64,000 nucleotides of DNA from Spodoptera frugiperda (Eukaryota > Arthropoda > Insecta > Lepidoptera > Noctuidae): contig NC_064236.1 of the NCBI RefSeq assembly GCF_023101765.2, positions 2,790,001 through 2,854,000 of the forward strand, in the 5' to 3' direction. The translations under genes and the position numbers were made by a program. Below, in pieces: positions 47,100 to 57,309 of this stretch. The notes beneath the pieces are model-generated. The model was given only the letters and a program-made list of their open reading frames with translations, did not search any database and was not told the DNA's origin. Numbering within the stretch: position 1 is the first letter of the stretch; each line of letters starts with the position of its first letter.

Positions 47100-47760
47100 C
47101 CATTAAAACTATTTATGATGTATCTAAAACATAATGAAGTAGGTATGTATTTATAAACAAAAATATAATTGGTTTTATGACGATTTATTACGTTTAAAAC
47201 ATTCTCCATTAAATTCGAAAAAAACATTTTAACTACTTATGTATGTATTTATATAGAGCAGTTCATTAAATTCGGCACCAATCAAACGAGTAGATACTTT
47301 CGGTAGGAGTCTCCTAATTCAAGTGTCACAAATCACATATTGTCTTCAGGCGTTTCCTTGCCACCTGCGTACGCGCAAAGTATCGCCGTTGTGCCGAGAA
47401 TAACTCAAACTGCCTCGCGCCGGTTTTGGCCGGTTCACGAGCAATAGGGGGCTTGCAGGGCAATTAGCAAAGACCGCGTCGTCACTGACAGCGGACGAGA
47501 AAACGAGCGAGAATATAGTGTACTTACCAAATCAACTTTTATAATATGATTTTTTTTATTTTAAAACGCAATTGGCTTGTTGCGAGGTAGCGGATTTAAT
47601 TGTATTTTATTAGCTTTGATTAGAATATAAAGATTCGGGAATGTCTGTACACCCTGGCTTCAGTGCCTGCCTATTAGTATAATGGAAGTATAATTAATGT
47701 GACTCGTCACACCATCGTCGCGTCGTCTAAAATCTCTTAAGATTCTACGAAGACCAGCCC
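47100..47760. other. no gene seen; GC-rich patch at 47.34-47.52 kb
   Basis: The patch contains gccacctgcgtacgcgcaaa and ccggttttggccggttcacg and could be regulatory. No exon with splice support was found. Confidence 0.3.
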
Positions 47761-47767
47761 AGGAATG

Positions 47768-47909
47768 CCTACCTAGCGGGTTTACCGGGGCTCCGACTCG
47801 AAAAACAGGAGTAGAAACGGGGTGGTTTTTAGTGAGTAAGAGTCTGACACTCCCTCTCGCCTCACTCAAGGCGAGAGTAGCCATTGGATGATTTTCCGAC
47901 CTTAAAAAG
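47768..47909 (+). mobile_element. R1-type LINE tail
   Basis: It runs from cctacctagcgggtttaccg to ccattggatgattttccgac, the 3' UTR in plus orientation. The poly(A) is short. Confidence 0.85.
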
Positions 47910-47914
47910 GCATA

Positions 47915-49040
47915 ATAAATTAAATCAATGTACTCTGCGCACACGCCGCTATCAGTGGTACCTCGCTTCCAATGCAGATTGTTAGTTGACTGAGGTTTCG
48001 TTAAAGGGGAACTTTATTGATCGTGATGAAACTTTGCCGATTTATTATTGAGACCGATACGAGTAATCAACAAATGTAACGTTTTTATTAAAAGGCATGC
48101 GACTCCAGTGTCTGCGTCTGCTTTATACATACCTATGTACTAGGGACTTTATAAAGACGTACTTATACAACGTGTAACAAAAAGGGGGTATACATATCAA
48201 TTGCACGGTTTCTAGACAACATAACACGTTTGTTATGTATCGTATCCATCTTCCCGTTTCGTTATACGGGAAGAAAGAAAAGAGAGAAAGAGATTTTAAC
48301 AAGAAATGTTTCCAATACTTACACACACGCCGCTGCCGCGCGAAAAAAAATTAAGTAAAGGTACTAGGCGATCAGAATTACAGTAGAAATGTTTCGTAAT
48401 ATTAGCGAGTGATCCCTGTAGTGTTGTGATACGTTTGTATGATGAAATTAAGAACCAGGCGATACCAAGCATTTGGTACTATTTTTTTTAAACATATTTT
48501 AAGCTGAAACTTCGTGTAGAAATTCTATTCAACCAGTATTCATCAGCGCTTCTTGATGTATATGGTCATTTTGTTACATGTTGTATACAGGGTAAGGCAG
48601 ACATACATAGGAATTCGTAGGTACATAGGCCCCTGTTGTTCTGTAGACGTGACCTCTTTTCTCTGTTCTGAAGACTCGTATGAAAATAGATCGGTCGCGA
48701 ATGCAGCTCTTGAGAAGGCAATTGGAGCATTATATCAACAACAGCACCTGACCTTCGGCTGGTGCTGCAAATGGCTGGTTTCCTGTTGATGCCCCACATC
48801 CACGCTCCTTGACTCCAATCAGGACCCACAATAGGTTCAATCACAATCTCAATTATTTGTATTTCATACCGTGAGCCCGCAATTTTCTAGCAGGTTACTT
48901 GCGATACTTTTATAACGTGAGATCGTTAGTGCTGGTGTCCAGTTTTTGGTCCTAATGTCAATGTTGAGGCAGCTAGAGATTTTTATCTATAGCACATTTT
49001 AAACTGACTACTGCATTTGTTATAAAATAATATATGACAC
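47915..49040. other. no supported gene
   Basis: Opposed frames at 48,553-48,844 cover a GC-richer block (cagcacctgaccttcggctg) that may be an old transposon. No motif identifies it. Confidence 0.35.
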
Positions 49041-49044
49041 ACTT

Positions 49045-49115
49045 GTTTTTCGCACTGATGAAACCGTTTTCATCAGTGCCAAATAAATTATTTTTCTTTC
49101 TTTCTTTTTCAGTGC
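49045..49115 (+). mobile_element. LINE-type 3' hairpin tail
   Basis: gcactgatgaaa at 49,052-49,063 pairs perfectly with tttcatcagtgc at 49,068-49,079 and is followed by aaataaattattttt and (cttt)n. A 3' hairpin plus a short tandem repeat is how several non-LTR elements end. The upstream body is not recognisable. Confidence 0.5.
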
Positions 49116-49121
49116 GAAACA

Positions 49122-49256
49122 GCTAAGTGCGTACTTGTTTGCTATTTTTATGGAAAGATGCGTGCTATGGATGGCTTCCCTATTATCGATACATTGCATA
49201 TCTACTCGATGACGACGTTACTAACTGACACACCTCTGGTGGAAAAGTAGGTACCC
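49122..49256. mobile_element. MITE family M1, copy 4 (partial)
   Basis: tttatggaaagatgcgtgct, atggatggcttccctattat and the terminus cctctggtggaaaagta match the 2.33- and 46.89-kb copies. About half the element is deleted. Confidence 0.75.
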
Positions 49257-49283
49257 TTAGTCGATAATCATTAAATGTCTCTG

Positions 49284-49563
49284 AATAGGTTACCTGATGG
49301 TAAGCAATCGCCGCCACCCATGGACACTCGAAACACCAAAGGCGTTACAACTGCATTGCCGGCCTTTTGGGGGTTGGGAATTTAAGTGTTGTTGGGGAAC
49401 CGGGGATTTGGAAAATTGAGAAGGGAGGAATTGGACCTCCGGTAACCTCACTCACACAATGAAACACAACGCAAGCGTTGTTTCACGGTCGGTTTTCGGT
49501 GAGGCCGTGGTATCACTCAGGTCGAGTCGGCCCATTCGTGCCGAGGCATGACTCTCCCACACT
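49284..49563 (-). mobile_element. SINE (family S1), nearly full length
   Basis: Inverted copy from cctgatggtaagcaatcgcc to gccgaggcatgactctccca. It contains a clear ttggacctccggtaacctca block. Confidence 0.93.
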
Positions 49564-49569
49564 TATATA

Positions 49570-49840
49570 ATATGTTTAAAAACTAGCTATATTTTTATTT
49601 AACAGTTTTATTTTGTTTGTTAGAATAGCTCATATATAGTAATTGCCATTTAACTTTCTTCCTGACGTCCGATCCGATCTGACATTTGGTATCTACTGTA
49701 GTCTTAATGACCATACAATATAAGCCAATTAAAACCGTATAACATAAAAAATATGTTTATGTATTACTTGTTGTTAAAATGTTTTTAAATCGTATATGCT
49801 AATGAACTGTGTAGAAAATTCCTAATATTTTTTTTTTATA
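49570..49840. other. AT-rich DNA, nothing recognised
   Basis: No supported feature. Confidence 0.4.
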
Positions 49841-49844
49841 TATT

Positions 49845-49978
49845 TAATGGGTTGACGTTTGGCCGCTATCTCGCCTGATGGTAAGTGATGATGCGGCTTA
49901 CGATGGACCACGTCTCAAGGAACCTATTCACTCGGGTTTGGAAGACACCCAGGTTATACCTATCAGGAAACACAGAAC
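49845..49978 (-). mobile_element. CR1/jockey-like LINE 3' end
   Basis: tgggttgacgtttggccgct, cgcctgatggtaagtgatga and acctattcactcgggtttgg form the inverted end of the LINE, with the last codons of its protein included. It parallels 61.61 kb closely. Confidence 0.8.
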
Positions 49979-50516
49979 GTTACGTTATGTAACGTAAGAG
50001 AAGATACCAAGTCAAAAACCTGTAAGTTTACATTGCCCAAGGTAATGTAAACTTACAAACCAAAAAGGAATTTTATCGCGATTTTGATATACATATTCAG
50101 TTTTTCACGAGACTTATATGTACACTGTTGGATAGTATTGTTTACATATATTAAGATTAGGCTAGTGCTTCTATATATGTTCTAGATAAACTATTTATGT
50201 CTAATTATAACAATTATCAAATAGGCTTTGAATACACCGTTAATATTGTAAAATTTCAACATCAATCGAGACCATTTTATTTACTTATTGGCCATGTTTT
50301 GCTATGGTCTTACAATAATGGTTAATGCATGGCCGATTGTAGTATTTTATCGGATACAAATTCTGAATAATAGTGCTATGGTTGAACTAAATCTTGCGAT
50401 ATTCATGTATTGTATTGTTATCTAATAAATACGCATGTAACATCACGCGTGTAAATCCGTATTTATGCGTAGTAGTAACTTTGTATCAGAATAACAAGAT
50501 TATCTATGAAATGATA

Positions 50517-51496
50517 TTCGGGTGATCCGCGGATATCGCACGATCTCCGGAGAGGCGGCTAACCTCCTTGCCGGACTACCGCCATGGGATTTGGGAGTGA
50601 AGGTGCTCGCGCGCGTCTTCAGTTTGCGCGCCGACGCGCGTCGCCGGGGCGAAACTCCACTGCCGCGCCAGATAAGTGCGTGGCGGGATGAGCTCCGGCG
50701 CGATCTCATGGCGGAATGGCAGCAACGACTGTCGCAACCGAAGGCTGGGCTCGCTGTCATTGCAGCGGTAAGTCCCCTCTTTGAGGAGTAGCTTGAGGGG
50801 CGCCACGGCGTCCTCACCTACCGCCTGACGCAGGTGCTTACCGGACATGGGAGTTTCGGTAGGTTCCTGTTTCCGATTGGGCGGGAGGAAACGCCCGGGT
50901 GTCATCACTGCGAGGACCGCCCGGAGGATACAGTAGAGCATACGGTCGCGGTGTGCCCTGCATGGGCTGAGCACCGCCGTGTCCTCAGGGATGTGGTCGG
51001 CGACGGCGACCTCTCGCGCCCGGCATTGGTACAAGCCATGGTGCGGAGCGAGGGGGAATGGGATGCCGTCTCCTCCTTCTGCGAAGCAGTCATGCTAGCT
51101 AAGGAGGAGGCGGGGCGCGTGAGAGAACAAACCTCCTCACGCCCCAGCCGTCGCGAGAGACACTCCGGGCGTCGGGGATCGCGAGACGATCTCCGGCCAC
51201 CGTAAGTGCGGGTCTGCGGACGGCGAGCAAGGGTAGCTCACCGCCCGAACAGAACCAACCTGTGCGTGCGGCGCGTCGCGTTCCGCGCGCACCTCAAAGA
51301 GCCATCAGACCACCACAGATGGGGCCCAGTAGGGCTGATGCCTGATCCGGAGCTGCGGACTACCTAACGGGTTTACCGGGACTTCGGTTCAAAAAGCAGG
51401 AGTAGGAACGGGGTGGTTTTTAGTCAGTAAGAGTCTGACACTCCCTCTCGCCTCGCCCAAGACGGGAGAAGTTTACCCCACCAAAAAAAAAAAAAA
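50517..51496 (+). mobile_element. 5'-truncated R1-type LINE with coding 3' end and perfect target-site duplication
   Basis: The frame from 50,522 continues to a stop at 51,203-51,205 with one in-frame TAG at 50,789-50,791, where related proteins have Trp. It encodes the C-terminal part of the ORF2 polyprotein. Cysteines and histidine at 50,900-50,956 form a C-x2-C-x9-H-x4-C knuckle typical of R1-clade LINEs. A 3' UTR of about 290 bp ends in an A-run. The insertion is bounded by ctatgaaatgata at 50,504-50,516 and 51,497-51,509, an exact 13-bp duplication. The reverse transcriptase and endonuclease are missing, so it is dead. Confidence 0.93.
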
Positions 51497-51553
51497 CTAT
51501 GAAATGATAAAAATTCAGAGAAACGGTTGGGTAAGACGTTAATTTTTTTTAAA

Positions 51554-51740
51554 CGTTGCCCCACAATCGTATTTTGTCCTGTGTCGTGGGTGCGTTTACA
51601 AACATACAAGTTCACATACACATGACACCTAGACCCGAAACAACAATTTGTGGATCACACAAAAAGTTGCTCCGTACGGGAATCGAACCCGCTACACGTT
51701 ACGCAGCAGCCGGTCGCCCAGCCATCGCGCCAACCGTGCA
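51554..51740 (-). mobile_element. tRNA-headed SINE (family S3) with target-site duplication
   Basis: On the minus strand a tRNA-like head reads gttggcgcgatggctggg, then a B-box inside gcgggttcgattcccgtacg, followed by tttgtgtgatccacaaattg and tgacacag-type body sequence. It is flanked by gttaattttttttaaa (51,538-51,553) and gttaatttgtttaaa (51,741-51,755). The head is distinct from family S2. The two frames crossing it are shadows. Confidence 0.85.
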
Positions 51741-51754
51741 GTTAATTTGTTTAA

Positions 51755-52040
51755 AAACAATATTTTACTTGCTTTTGTTTCTATTTCTCGCTTTAATTAC
51801 AGTCTGAATTATTTCTATTATTGTTTTTATCATATATTGTTTCTGGAATAATTGTCTATAGTTATACGACAAGCCGCCCCCTGCATCCACTGGTTCCCCG
51901 CGGCTAGTCGTTTTACGTACGAACTAAGTACGTACGTAACGTACCTACTAAGACTTAGTTCAGCAGTAGACGTCTCTCGGCTGATGATGAATGAAAATAA
52001 TGAAATTTAATGTGTAGTGTATAATTAATAAATATTTATA
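51755..52040. other. segment A unique DNA plus a short GC-rich stretch
   Basis: 51,770-51,850 belongs to the duplicated segment. 51,870-51,950 (gccccctgcatccactggtt) is GC-richer and unassigned. Confidence 0.4.
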
Positions 52041-52499
52041 TACTAGCTTCCGCCCGCGACTCCGTCCGCGCGGATGTCGGTCTCGCGTGGAAGTTTTATT
52101 TCTCCATTTTGAGTAACTCTGACAATGACATCTTATAAATATCTATTGATTGGACCCAAATACGGCGAGGCCCATAACAATTAAGGAGATCCCTCTATTG
52201 AGCTACTGCTGTTGAGCTCGCGTTCTGTAGAATAAAACTGAAAAATAAAGTTTTTTTTTCTACGTATTTTTCAAGGATAAAAAGTATCCTATTTTATGCC
52301 CAGGATAGTAAGGTATAATTATACCAAGTTTCATCGAAATCGAACCGTTAGTTTTCACGTGATACCTGAACATACAGACAGACAGACAAAAAATAATCAC
52401 ATATTTGGGTTTGGTATCGATCCAGTAACACCCCCTGCTATTTATTCTTTCAATATTTTCAATGTACAGAATTGACCCTTCTACAAGTTTATTCTAATA

Positions 52500-52703
52500 C
52501 TAGCGACCCGCCCCAGCTTCGCATGGGTGCAATGGTGATATATTATACCTGTATCATACATAAAAACCTTCCTCATGAGTTACTCTATCTATTAAAAAAA
52601 ACCGCATCAAAATCCGTTGCGTAGTTTTAAAGATTTAAGCGTTCATAGGGACAACACACATGACAGAAAAAGCGACTTTGTTTTATACTATGTAGTGATG
52701 ATG
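52500..52703 (+). mobile_element. RTE-like short element inserted in element X
   Basis: It begins tagcgacccgccccagcttc and ends gcgactttgttttatactat plus gtagtgatgatg. It is absent from the equivalent position of the 46-kb copy. Target-site duplication is not clear because of the flanking aatg repeats. Confidence 0.7.
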
Positions 52704-52921
52704 AATGAATGAATGAATGTGTTATAAACGTAAGAGTAGACAAATATAATCAGAAAGCTCCGAACTGCTAAGCTATCGGGAGTTATACGTGTTATTGTGA
52801 GTCAACCATAAGAGATAGACATTTGCTGTCGTGGAATAATTTTTAAACAATTTTAAGGAGAACATTTCCGTCATACGTTATTTCTGTGTAGCTTTAACCA
52901 TTAAGGCTGCACACACGACGG

Positions 52922-53091
52922 AAGCTTTTTTTTTTTTTTTTTTTTTGAGGGGGGAAAATCATCCAATGACTTCTCCCGCCTTGGGCGAGGCGAGAGGGAG
53001 TGTCAGACTCTTACTGACTAAAAACCACCCCGTTCCTTCTCCTGCTTTTCGAGCCGGAGCCCCGGTAAACCCGCTAGGTAGTCCGCAGCTC
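52922..53091 (-). mobile_element. R1-type LINE tail inserted in element X, 16-bp target-site duplication
   Basis: A run of T, then gaggggggaaaatcatccaa, ctgactaaaaaccaccccgt and aacccgctaggtagtccgca is the youngest-looking copy of this tail. The flanks cacacgacggaagctt (ending about 52,927 and at about 53,107) are identical, and the 46-kb copy has one version of this site. Confidence 0.93.
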
Positions 53092-53171
53092 ACACGACGG
53101 AAGCTTAAAAAATGGAATAAGTTCTCCTGTTTTTCCAACATTTCCCTTCACTGCTCGGCTCCTATTGATCG

Positions 53172-53300
53172 TAGCGTGATGAAAAGTATCCTATTTTACG
53201 CCCAGGATAATAAGGTATAATTATATCAAGTTTCATCGAAATCGAACCATTAGTTTTCACGTGATGCCTGAACATACAGACAGACAGACAAATTTTTTTT
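53172..53300 (-). repeat. second partial copy of element X
   Basis: aaaagtatcctattttacgc, caggataataaggtataatt and cagacagacagacaaa repeat 52,278-52,392 in the same orientation, immediately beside the larger copy. Confidence 0.85.
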
Positions 53301-53726
53301 ATTGTATGTATAGATTTATGACTACAATTTATTGTATTAAGGAATTATTTAAAACAAATAGTAAACGTGTTTGTACGTTACAGTTAGAATTAAATGTCAA
53401 GTCGATTGCTGCCATCTAATGTGGTGTAGGTATGCACCTAAGCTATAATATACTATGTGCAATATAATAAATATTTGCTTTATAAGTGTAGTGTAATTTT
53501 ATTATATGTGGTTAAAGATTTTTGCGAAAAACCTAAAGGACTGCACAATACACAAAGCATGTAGCTTTCATCTGTTTTGGTCTGCGTTCAGCGGAGACTT
53601 TTGGAAGGAACGCAGACAAACCTAGCGCCTAGTAGCAATGAATAGCAATACGCTCAGACACATATTTCTGCATTAACAATTATAGGTTCTTTCTTCTTCG
53701 TTTGATTAGATATATAATGCAATGCA

Positions 53727-53770
53727 AGGCTGATGCCGACCCGGAGCTGTGGACTGCCTAGCGGGTTACG
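53727..53770 (+). mobile_element. R1-type LINE fragment
   Basis: gctgatgccgacccggagct and gtggactgcctagcgggtta is a 44-bp piece of the LINE 3' UTR with no tail. Confidence 0.6.
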
Positions 53771-53774
53771 GCTA

Positions 53775-54405
53775 GAACGAGTCATGAACTAGCCAGACTT
53801 TTGAATTCTGTTGATGGATTATATTCTCTTATCAGTTACAGTACATTACACTTTCACGTAAATTTTCAGTTTCTTGGGTATTAATGCAAAGTTACTCTTA
53901 TTTTCCAGGTTATAAAGGTTAAAATAAAAACCACAGATACATCAATAAACCAATTTATTTCAAATTATTGACACTCTTAGAACATTTGACAAATAAACCG
54001 TAGCCATTATCGTTACATCCAACTTTATGATTACACATACAACTACAGTATAGATTTATTAGAACAAACACATTCGTATCATTGGAGCTCAGGTATCAAC
54101 ATTTATACAATACTTATTCAAATCATATTTCCAAAAGTGCTTATAAAGTGCACAATACAATAAATATAATATTTATCTACAAATTAATTTACAATACCTG
54201 GCGATAAATATTGCACATCGAGTTTCAGAAAGAGACAATCGGCCAAGTCGCCGCTTATATAGCTCATTCTTGTGAGCTCTCAGCTGAAATCAATCGAGTA
54301 CTTTCCTCGAAAGAATAAAGAGTATTGAATAAATAAAAGAACATAGTATCATACAAAATTATCTTAATCCAAACATGGATGTGCAATATTTACCGCCGGG
54401 TGCTG
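53775..54405. other. transposon-poor AT-rich DNA
   Basis: No repeat from the families above is seen. On the minus strand an aataaa lies near 53,956. This could be the distal end of a long 3' UTR of the VPS13B-like gene or simply intergenic. Confidence 0.3.
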
Positions 54406-54412
54406 TATACAC

Positions 54413-54707
54413 AGTATGTTAACTAACAGAGGGCGTTCCTGTTAACCCGCGATAGTATAGCATCCATATATATGCAAAAAAAAATATTACCAATCAAAAA
54501 CATTTTTTTTTTTATATATATTAAAATCTTCACCAAAAATTTTAAATGGATACGTAAAAGAAACAATCTATGCACGCGTAGTTGAAGGAAGGAAACGTTG
54601 CAATTTGTTGCTTATTTTTCTATGCTGATATTTTTATTTTAATCTATTAATGATATAGATTAACGTGTTTAAAGTAACACCCTCTGTGAGTTAACATACT
54701 GTATAAA
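54413..54707. mobile_element. MITE with about 24-bp inverted ends (family M5)
   Basis: acagtatgttaactaacaga and ggg at the left pair with ccctctgtgagttaacatac and tgt at the right, with one unpaired base. TA lies next to each end, as expected for Tc1/mariner-type MITEs. The interior is AT-rich and noncoding. Confidence 0.75.
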
Positions 54708-54709
54708 GG

Positions 54710-54910
54710 TATAATAATTCGTGAACAGTCTTCAAACGTTATGGAATTGTTAGAGTAGGTACACACCGCTTGTACAGTCACCACCGAGTTCCATTCTTTG
54801 TAACATGACTAGCGGTTGGCTCGCGACTTCGATTGCGAGAATTCCCTTTTTTAGAAATTCCCGTGTAGTGTTCAATTGTAAAATATTCCGTTCTTTACAC
54901 CTGGGACATA
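54710..54910. other. AT-rich DNA, nothing recognised
   Basis: No supported feature. Confidence 0.35.
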
Positions 54911-54924
54911 ATAATCGTACATTC

Positions 54925-55154
54925 TATTATAACTTTCGTGAGACATACTAAATTAATTATTATGTTATCGGCTTATTCACGTAACTGTTTAACGAGGAAC
55001 TCGACTAGTTTCAAGCCATGCTACAGTAGCAGCGCGATAATCGCCGCGTCCTGTGTTGCGGAATGCTGCCCATGAATATGAGCCTCTATCATGGCTTGAA
55101 ACTAGTCGAGTTCCTCGTGAAACAGTTACGTGAGTAAGCCGATAACATAATAAT
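54925..55154. mobile_element. very long hairpin element (family M2, copy 4)
   Basis: The 66-bp arm at 54,955-55,020 is inverted at 55,090-55,155 with only two mismatches, around a 69-nt GC-richer loop. The leader tttcgtgagacatactaaat is shared with other M2 copies. The block is bounded by identical 13-bp repeats taatcgtacattc at 54,912-54,924 and 55,155-55,167, which look like a target-site duplication. Confidence 0.85.
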
Positions 55155-55169
55155 TAATCGTACATTCAT

Positions 55170-56045
55170 TTCATAAATATATATATCGATTTTATACCAT
55201 GTGTCGAAAACAACAAGGACTATTATCAGACAAAGTCTCACTACTTACTAATGTCAATGCAAAATACCCGGCGGTTATAGTATAGGCAGTAATTAAATGC
55301 AGTTTCTCATACACATATAACTCAACAACGGCAATACCCGCCACAATATACGATGACAATAATAGCAAAATACATCTAATTTAAATAATAATACCCTTTA
55401 CTAACATATAACAAATACCTGAAGTCCAATATACAGTGACATAGAATTTTGTGACTTGGTAAACACGTATAAAGTCTAAAATAGAATTAATAAATCGTTA
55501 CATCTATAGATTTATACCTATAATACTTAATATATTTGGCCTCTACTTGGAACATTTAAACATAGTACTCAACATACACTTCAGACAGTGATTCACTAGA
55601 GAGGGAAATTTACAATAGTGCAATGTAGTATGATACAAATAGTATATGTGAATGATCTCGCCATTAATTTAGTGTTATCAAGCGCAAAGCTATAAATACA
55701 TAAATAGCACGCTCATATATCGTATTCATACGCTAAGGATATTCTATACAAAATTAGTGAATTATATAAATAAATAAATACAATTTGTCATTATTTTTTC
55801 TTAATGTGAGTTTTTGGACAATTTAAAAGCTAGCATAGATAAATCAGCGTTCAAATGGACGCAGAAATTATATACTAATTTTAACTGATAATAATTTAAA
55901 GAAACTAAATATACATTAAACACTGAAGCTACTCAGAAGTCAGAGAGACAATCGAGAGAGACGAGGCGATATAGTGTGATATATAATATAGTTTTGTTTA
56001 ATTGTAAGGATACATGTGATATTTCTACCAAAGTTTTTAAAGTAT
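55170..56045. other. transposon-poor AT-rich DNA
   Basis: No gene or known repeat seen. Confidence 0.35.
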
Positions 56046-56049
56046 GGAG

Positions 56050-56845
56050 GCAAGTAGAATGCTATGATTTGTTATCGTGTTACAACAATTATTACTGCTT
56101 GGAAAATTCCAGTATTTTATCGGATACATATAATGAATATGAGTGCTATGATTTAATTAATTCTTTCGATATTCATGTATGTATTGTTATGCAAAAACTA
56201 CGCGTGTAAATCCATCTTTATGTGTAGTAGTAACTTTATATCAGAATATCAAAATTTATCTATGAAAAGACAAAATTTCAACTGTTTAGTAAAACCTTTA
56301 AAATAATTGTAATTTATTTAAGAATAATATATACTTCCTTTAATTACAGTCTATATTATTTCTATTATTGTTCTTATTTGTATTGCTTCTGGAATGATTG
56401 ATAATAATAATTATACATTAGTATTAAATATGTATTGTAAATACTTCTATCTATTACAGACTACAATTATTAAAGGATCTTACAAGTTTAGCAGTATTCG
56501 TAAGATAATTTAGTTTTGGTTTTCAATGTATGTATAATATGTAGTGATATATGTAGCTACCATCTAGCAATATGCGGTGACATCACGCAATATCGGACTG
56601 ACTATGAACTCAAATGTTCTGCGCAGTCGTGGCTCAATTACGGATCAATATTAGCGTGTCTTCTCTTTTTAAGACTAATAGCAAAAGTGTTTGTACGTTA
56701 CAGTTACAATTAAATGTCAAGTCGATTGCTGCCATCTAATGCGGTGTATGCACCTAAGCTACTATGTGCAATATAATAAATATATAAGTGTATAATATTA
56801 TATCTGGTTAAGATTTTAGCTAAAAACCTTCTCATTGAAACTTAC
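56050..56845. repeat. duplicated unique segment B
   Basis: This is the uninterrupted partner of 50,270-53,545 (see that entry). It contains no frame worth calling. The best-conserved blocks are gtgtttgtacgttacagtta and aatgtcaagtcgattgctgc. Confidence 0.75.
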
Positions 56846-56849
56846 ATCT

Positions 56850-57305
56850 ATCATAATTTTAAAATATATATTTTTATTTATATGTATGTATGAATTATGG
56901 ACATTTTATAACAGTTTAGATATATCAATAGCATAGATGAATAAAACCTAGCTGGATATATCTATATTCCATTAATGGGAAGCTAATTTTATGCTGAATA
57001 TAATGAAAACTTTTAAAATGTACATTATAATGTAAAGAAAATCTATTTTAAATGTGTATATGTGTGTGTTGCTTCTATTATAGTTATATAATTAATATTG
57101 CTAATACGTGTATGTGTCGCTGACGTCACAAGGGCCGGAAGACTGAGTTACTGCATATATAAGTATATTATAATATAGAAAGAGTACCGTGGAAGACTTA
57201 AATGTGTTATTTCGTTATTGTGGGGTTAACCTATTTATTATTAATGGAATGTCATGGCACACTGTTACAAGTATTTCTTATAACATGTGAGTTTCAGTAC
57301 ATCAG
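56850..57305. other. AT-rich DNA, nothing recognised
   Basis: No supported feature. Confidence 0.4.
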
Positions 57306-57309
57306 TACC

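Larger units (their letters stand above)
52045..53165 (-). mobile_element. element X, inverted copy broken by two insertions
   Basis: The order of blocks is the reverse complement of 46,092-46,878, from tagcttccgcccgcgactcc to cccttcactgctcggctcc. Relative to that intact copy it carries an extra about 200 bp at 52,500-52,703 and an extra LINE tail at 52,922-53,091. The 46-kb copy therefore serves as the empty site for both. Confidence 0.88.
50270..53545. repeat. duplicated unique segment A, invaded by transposons
   Basis: After removing the insertions, pieces at about 50,320-50,516, 51,756-51,850 and 53,385-53,545 match 56,105-56,275, 56,338-56,400 and 56,690-56,840 in order and orientation. 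Shared landmarks are agtattttatcggataca, ttaattacagtct and gtcgattgctgccatctaat. Segment A has gained about 2.5 kb of mobile DNA since the duplication. Confidence 0.75.

Noticed and set aside
49052..49079. hairpin resembling a bacterial-type terminator
   Set aside because: The genome is eukaryotic, and the following aaataaatt and (cttt)n fit a retrotransposon 3' end.
50500..51093. three minus-strand frames of 62 to 152 codons
   Set aside because: They are antisense shadows of the GC-rich R1-type LINE coding end.
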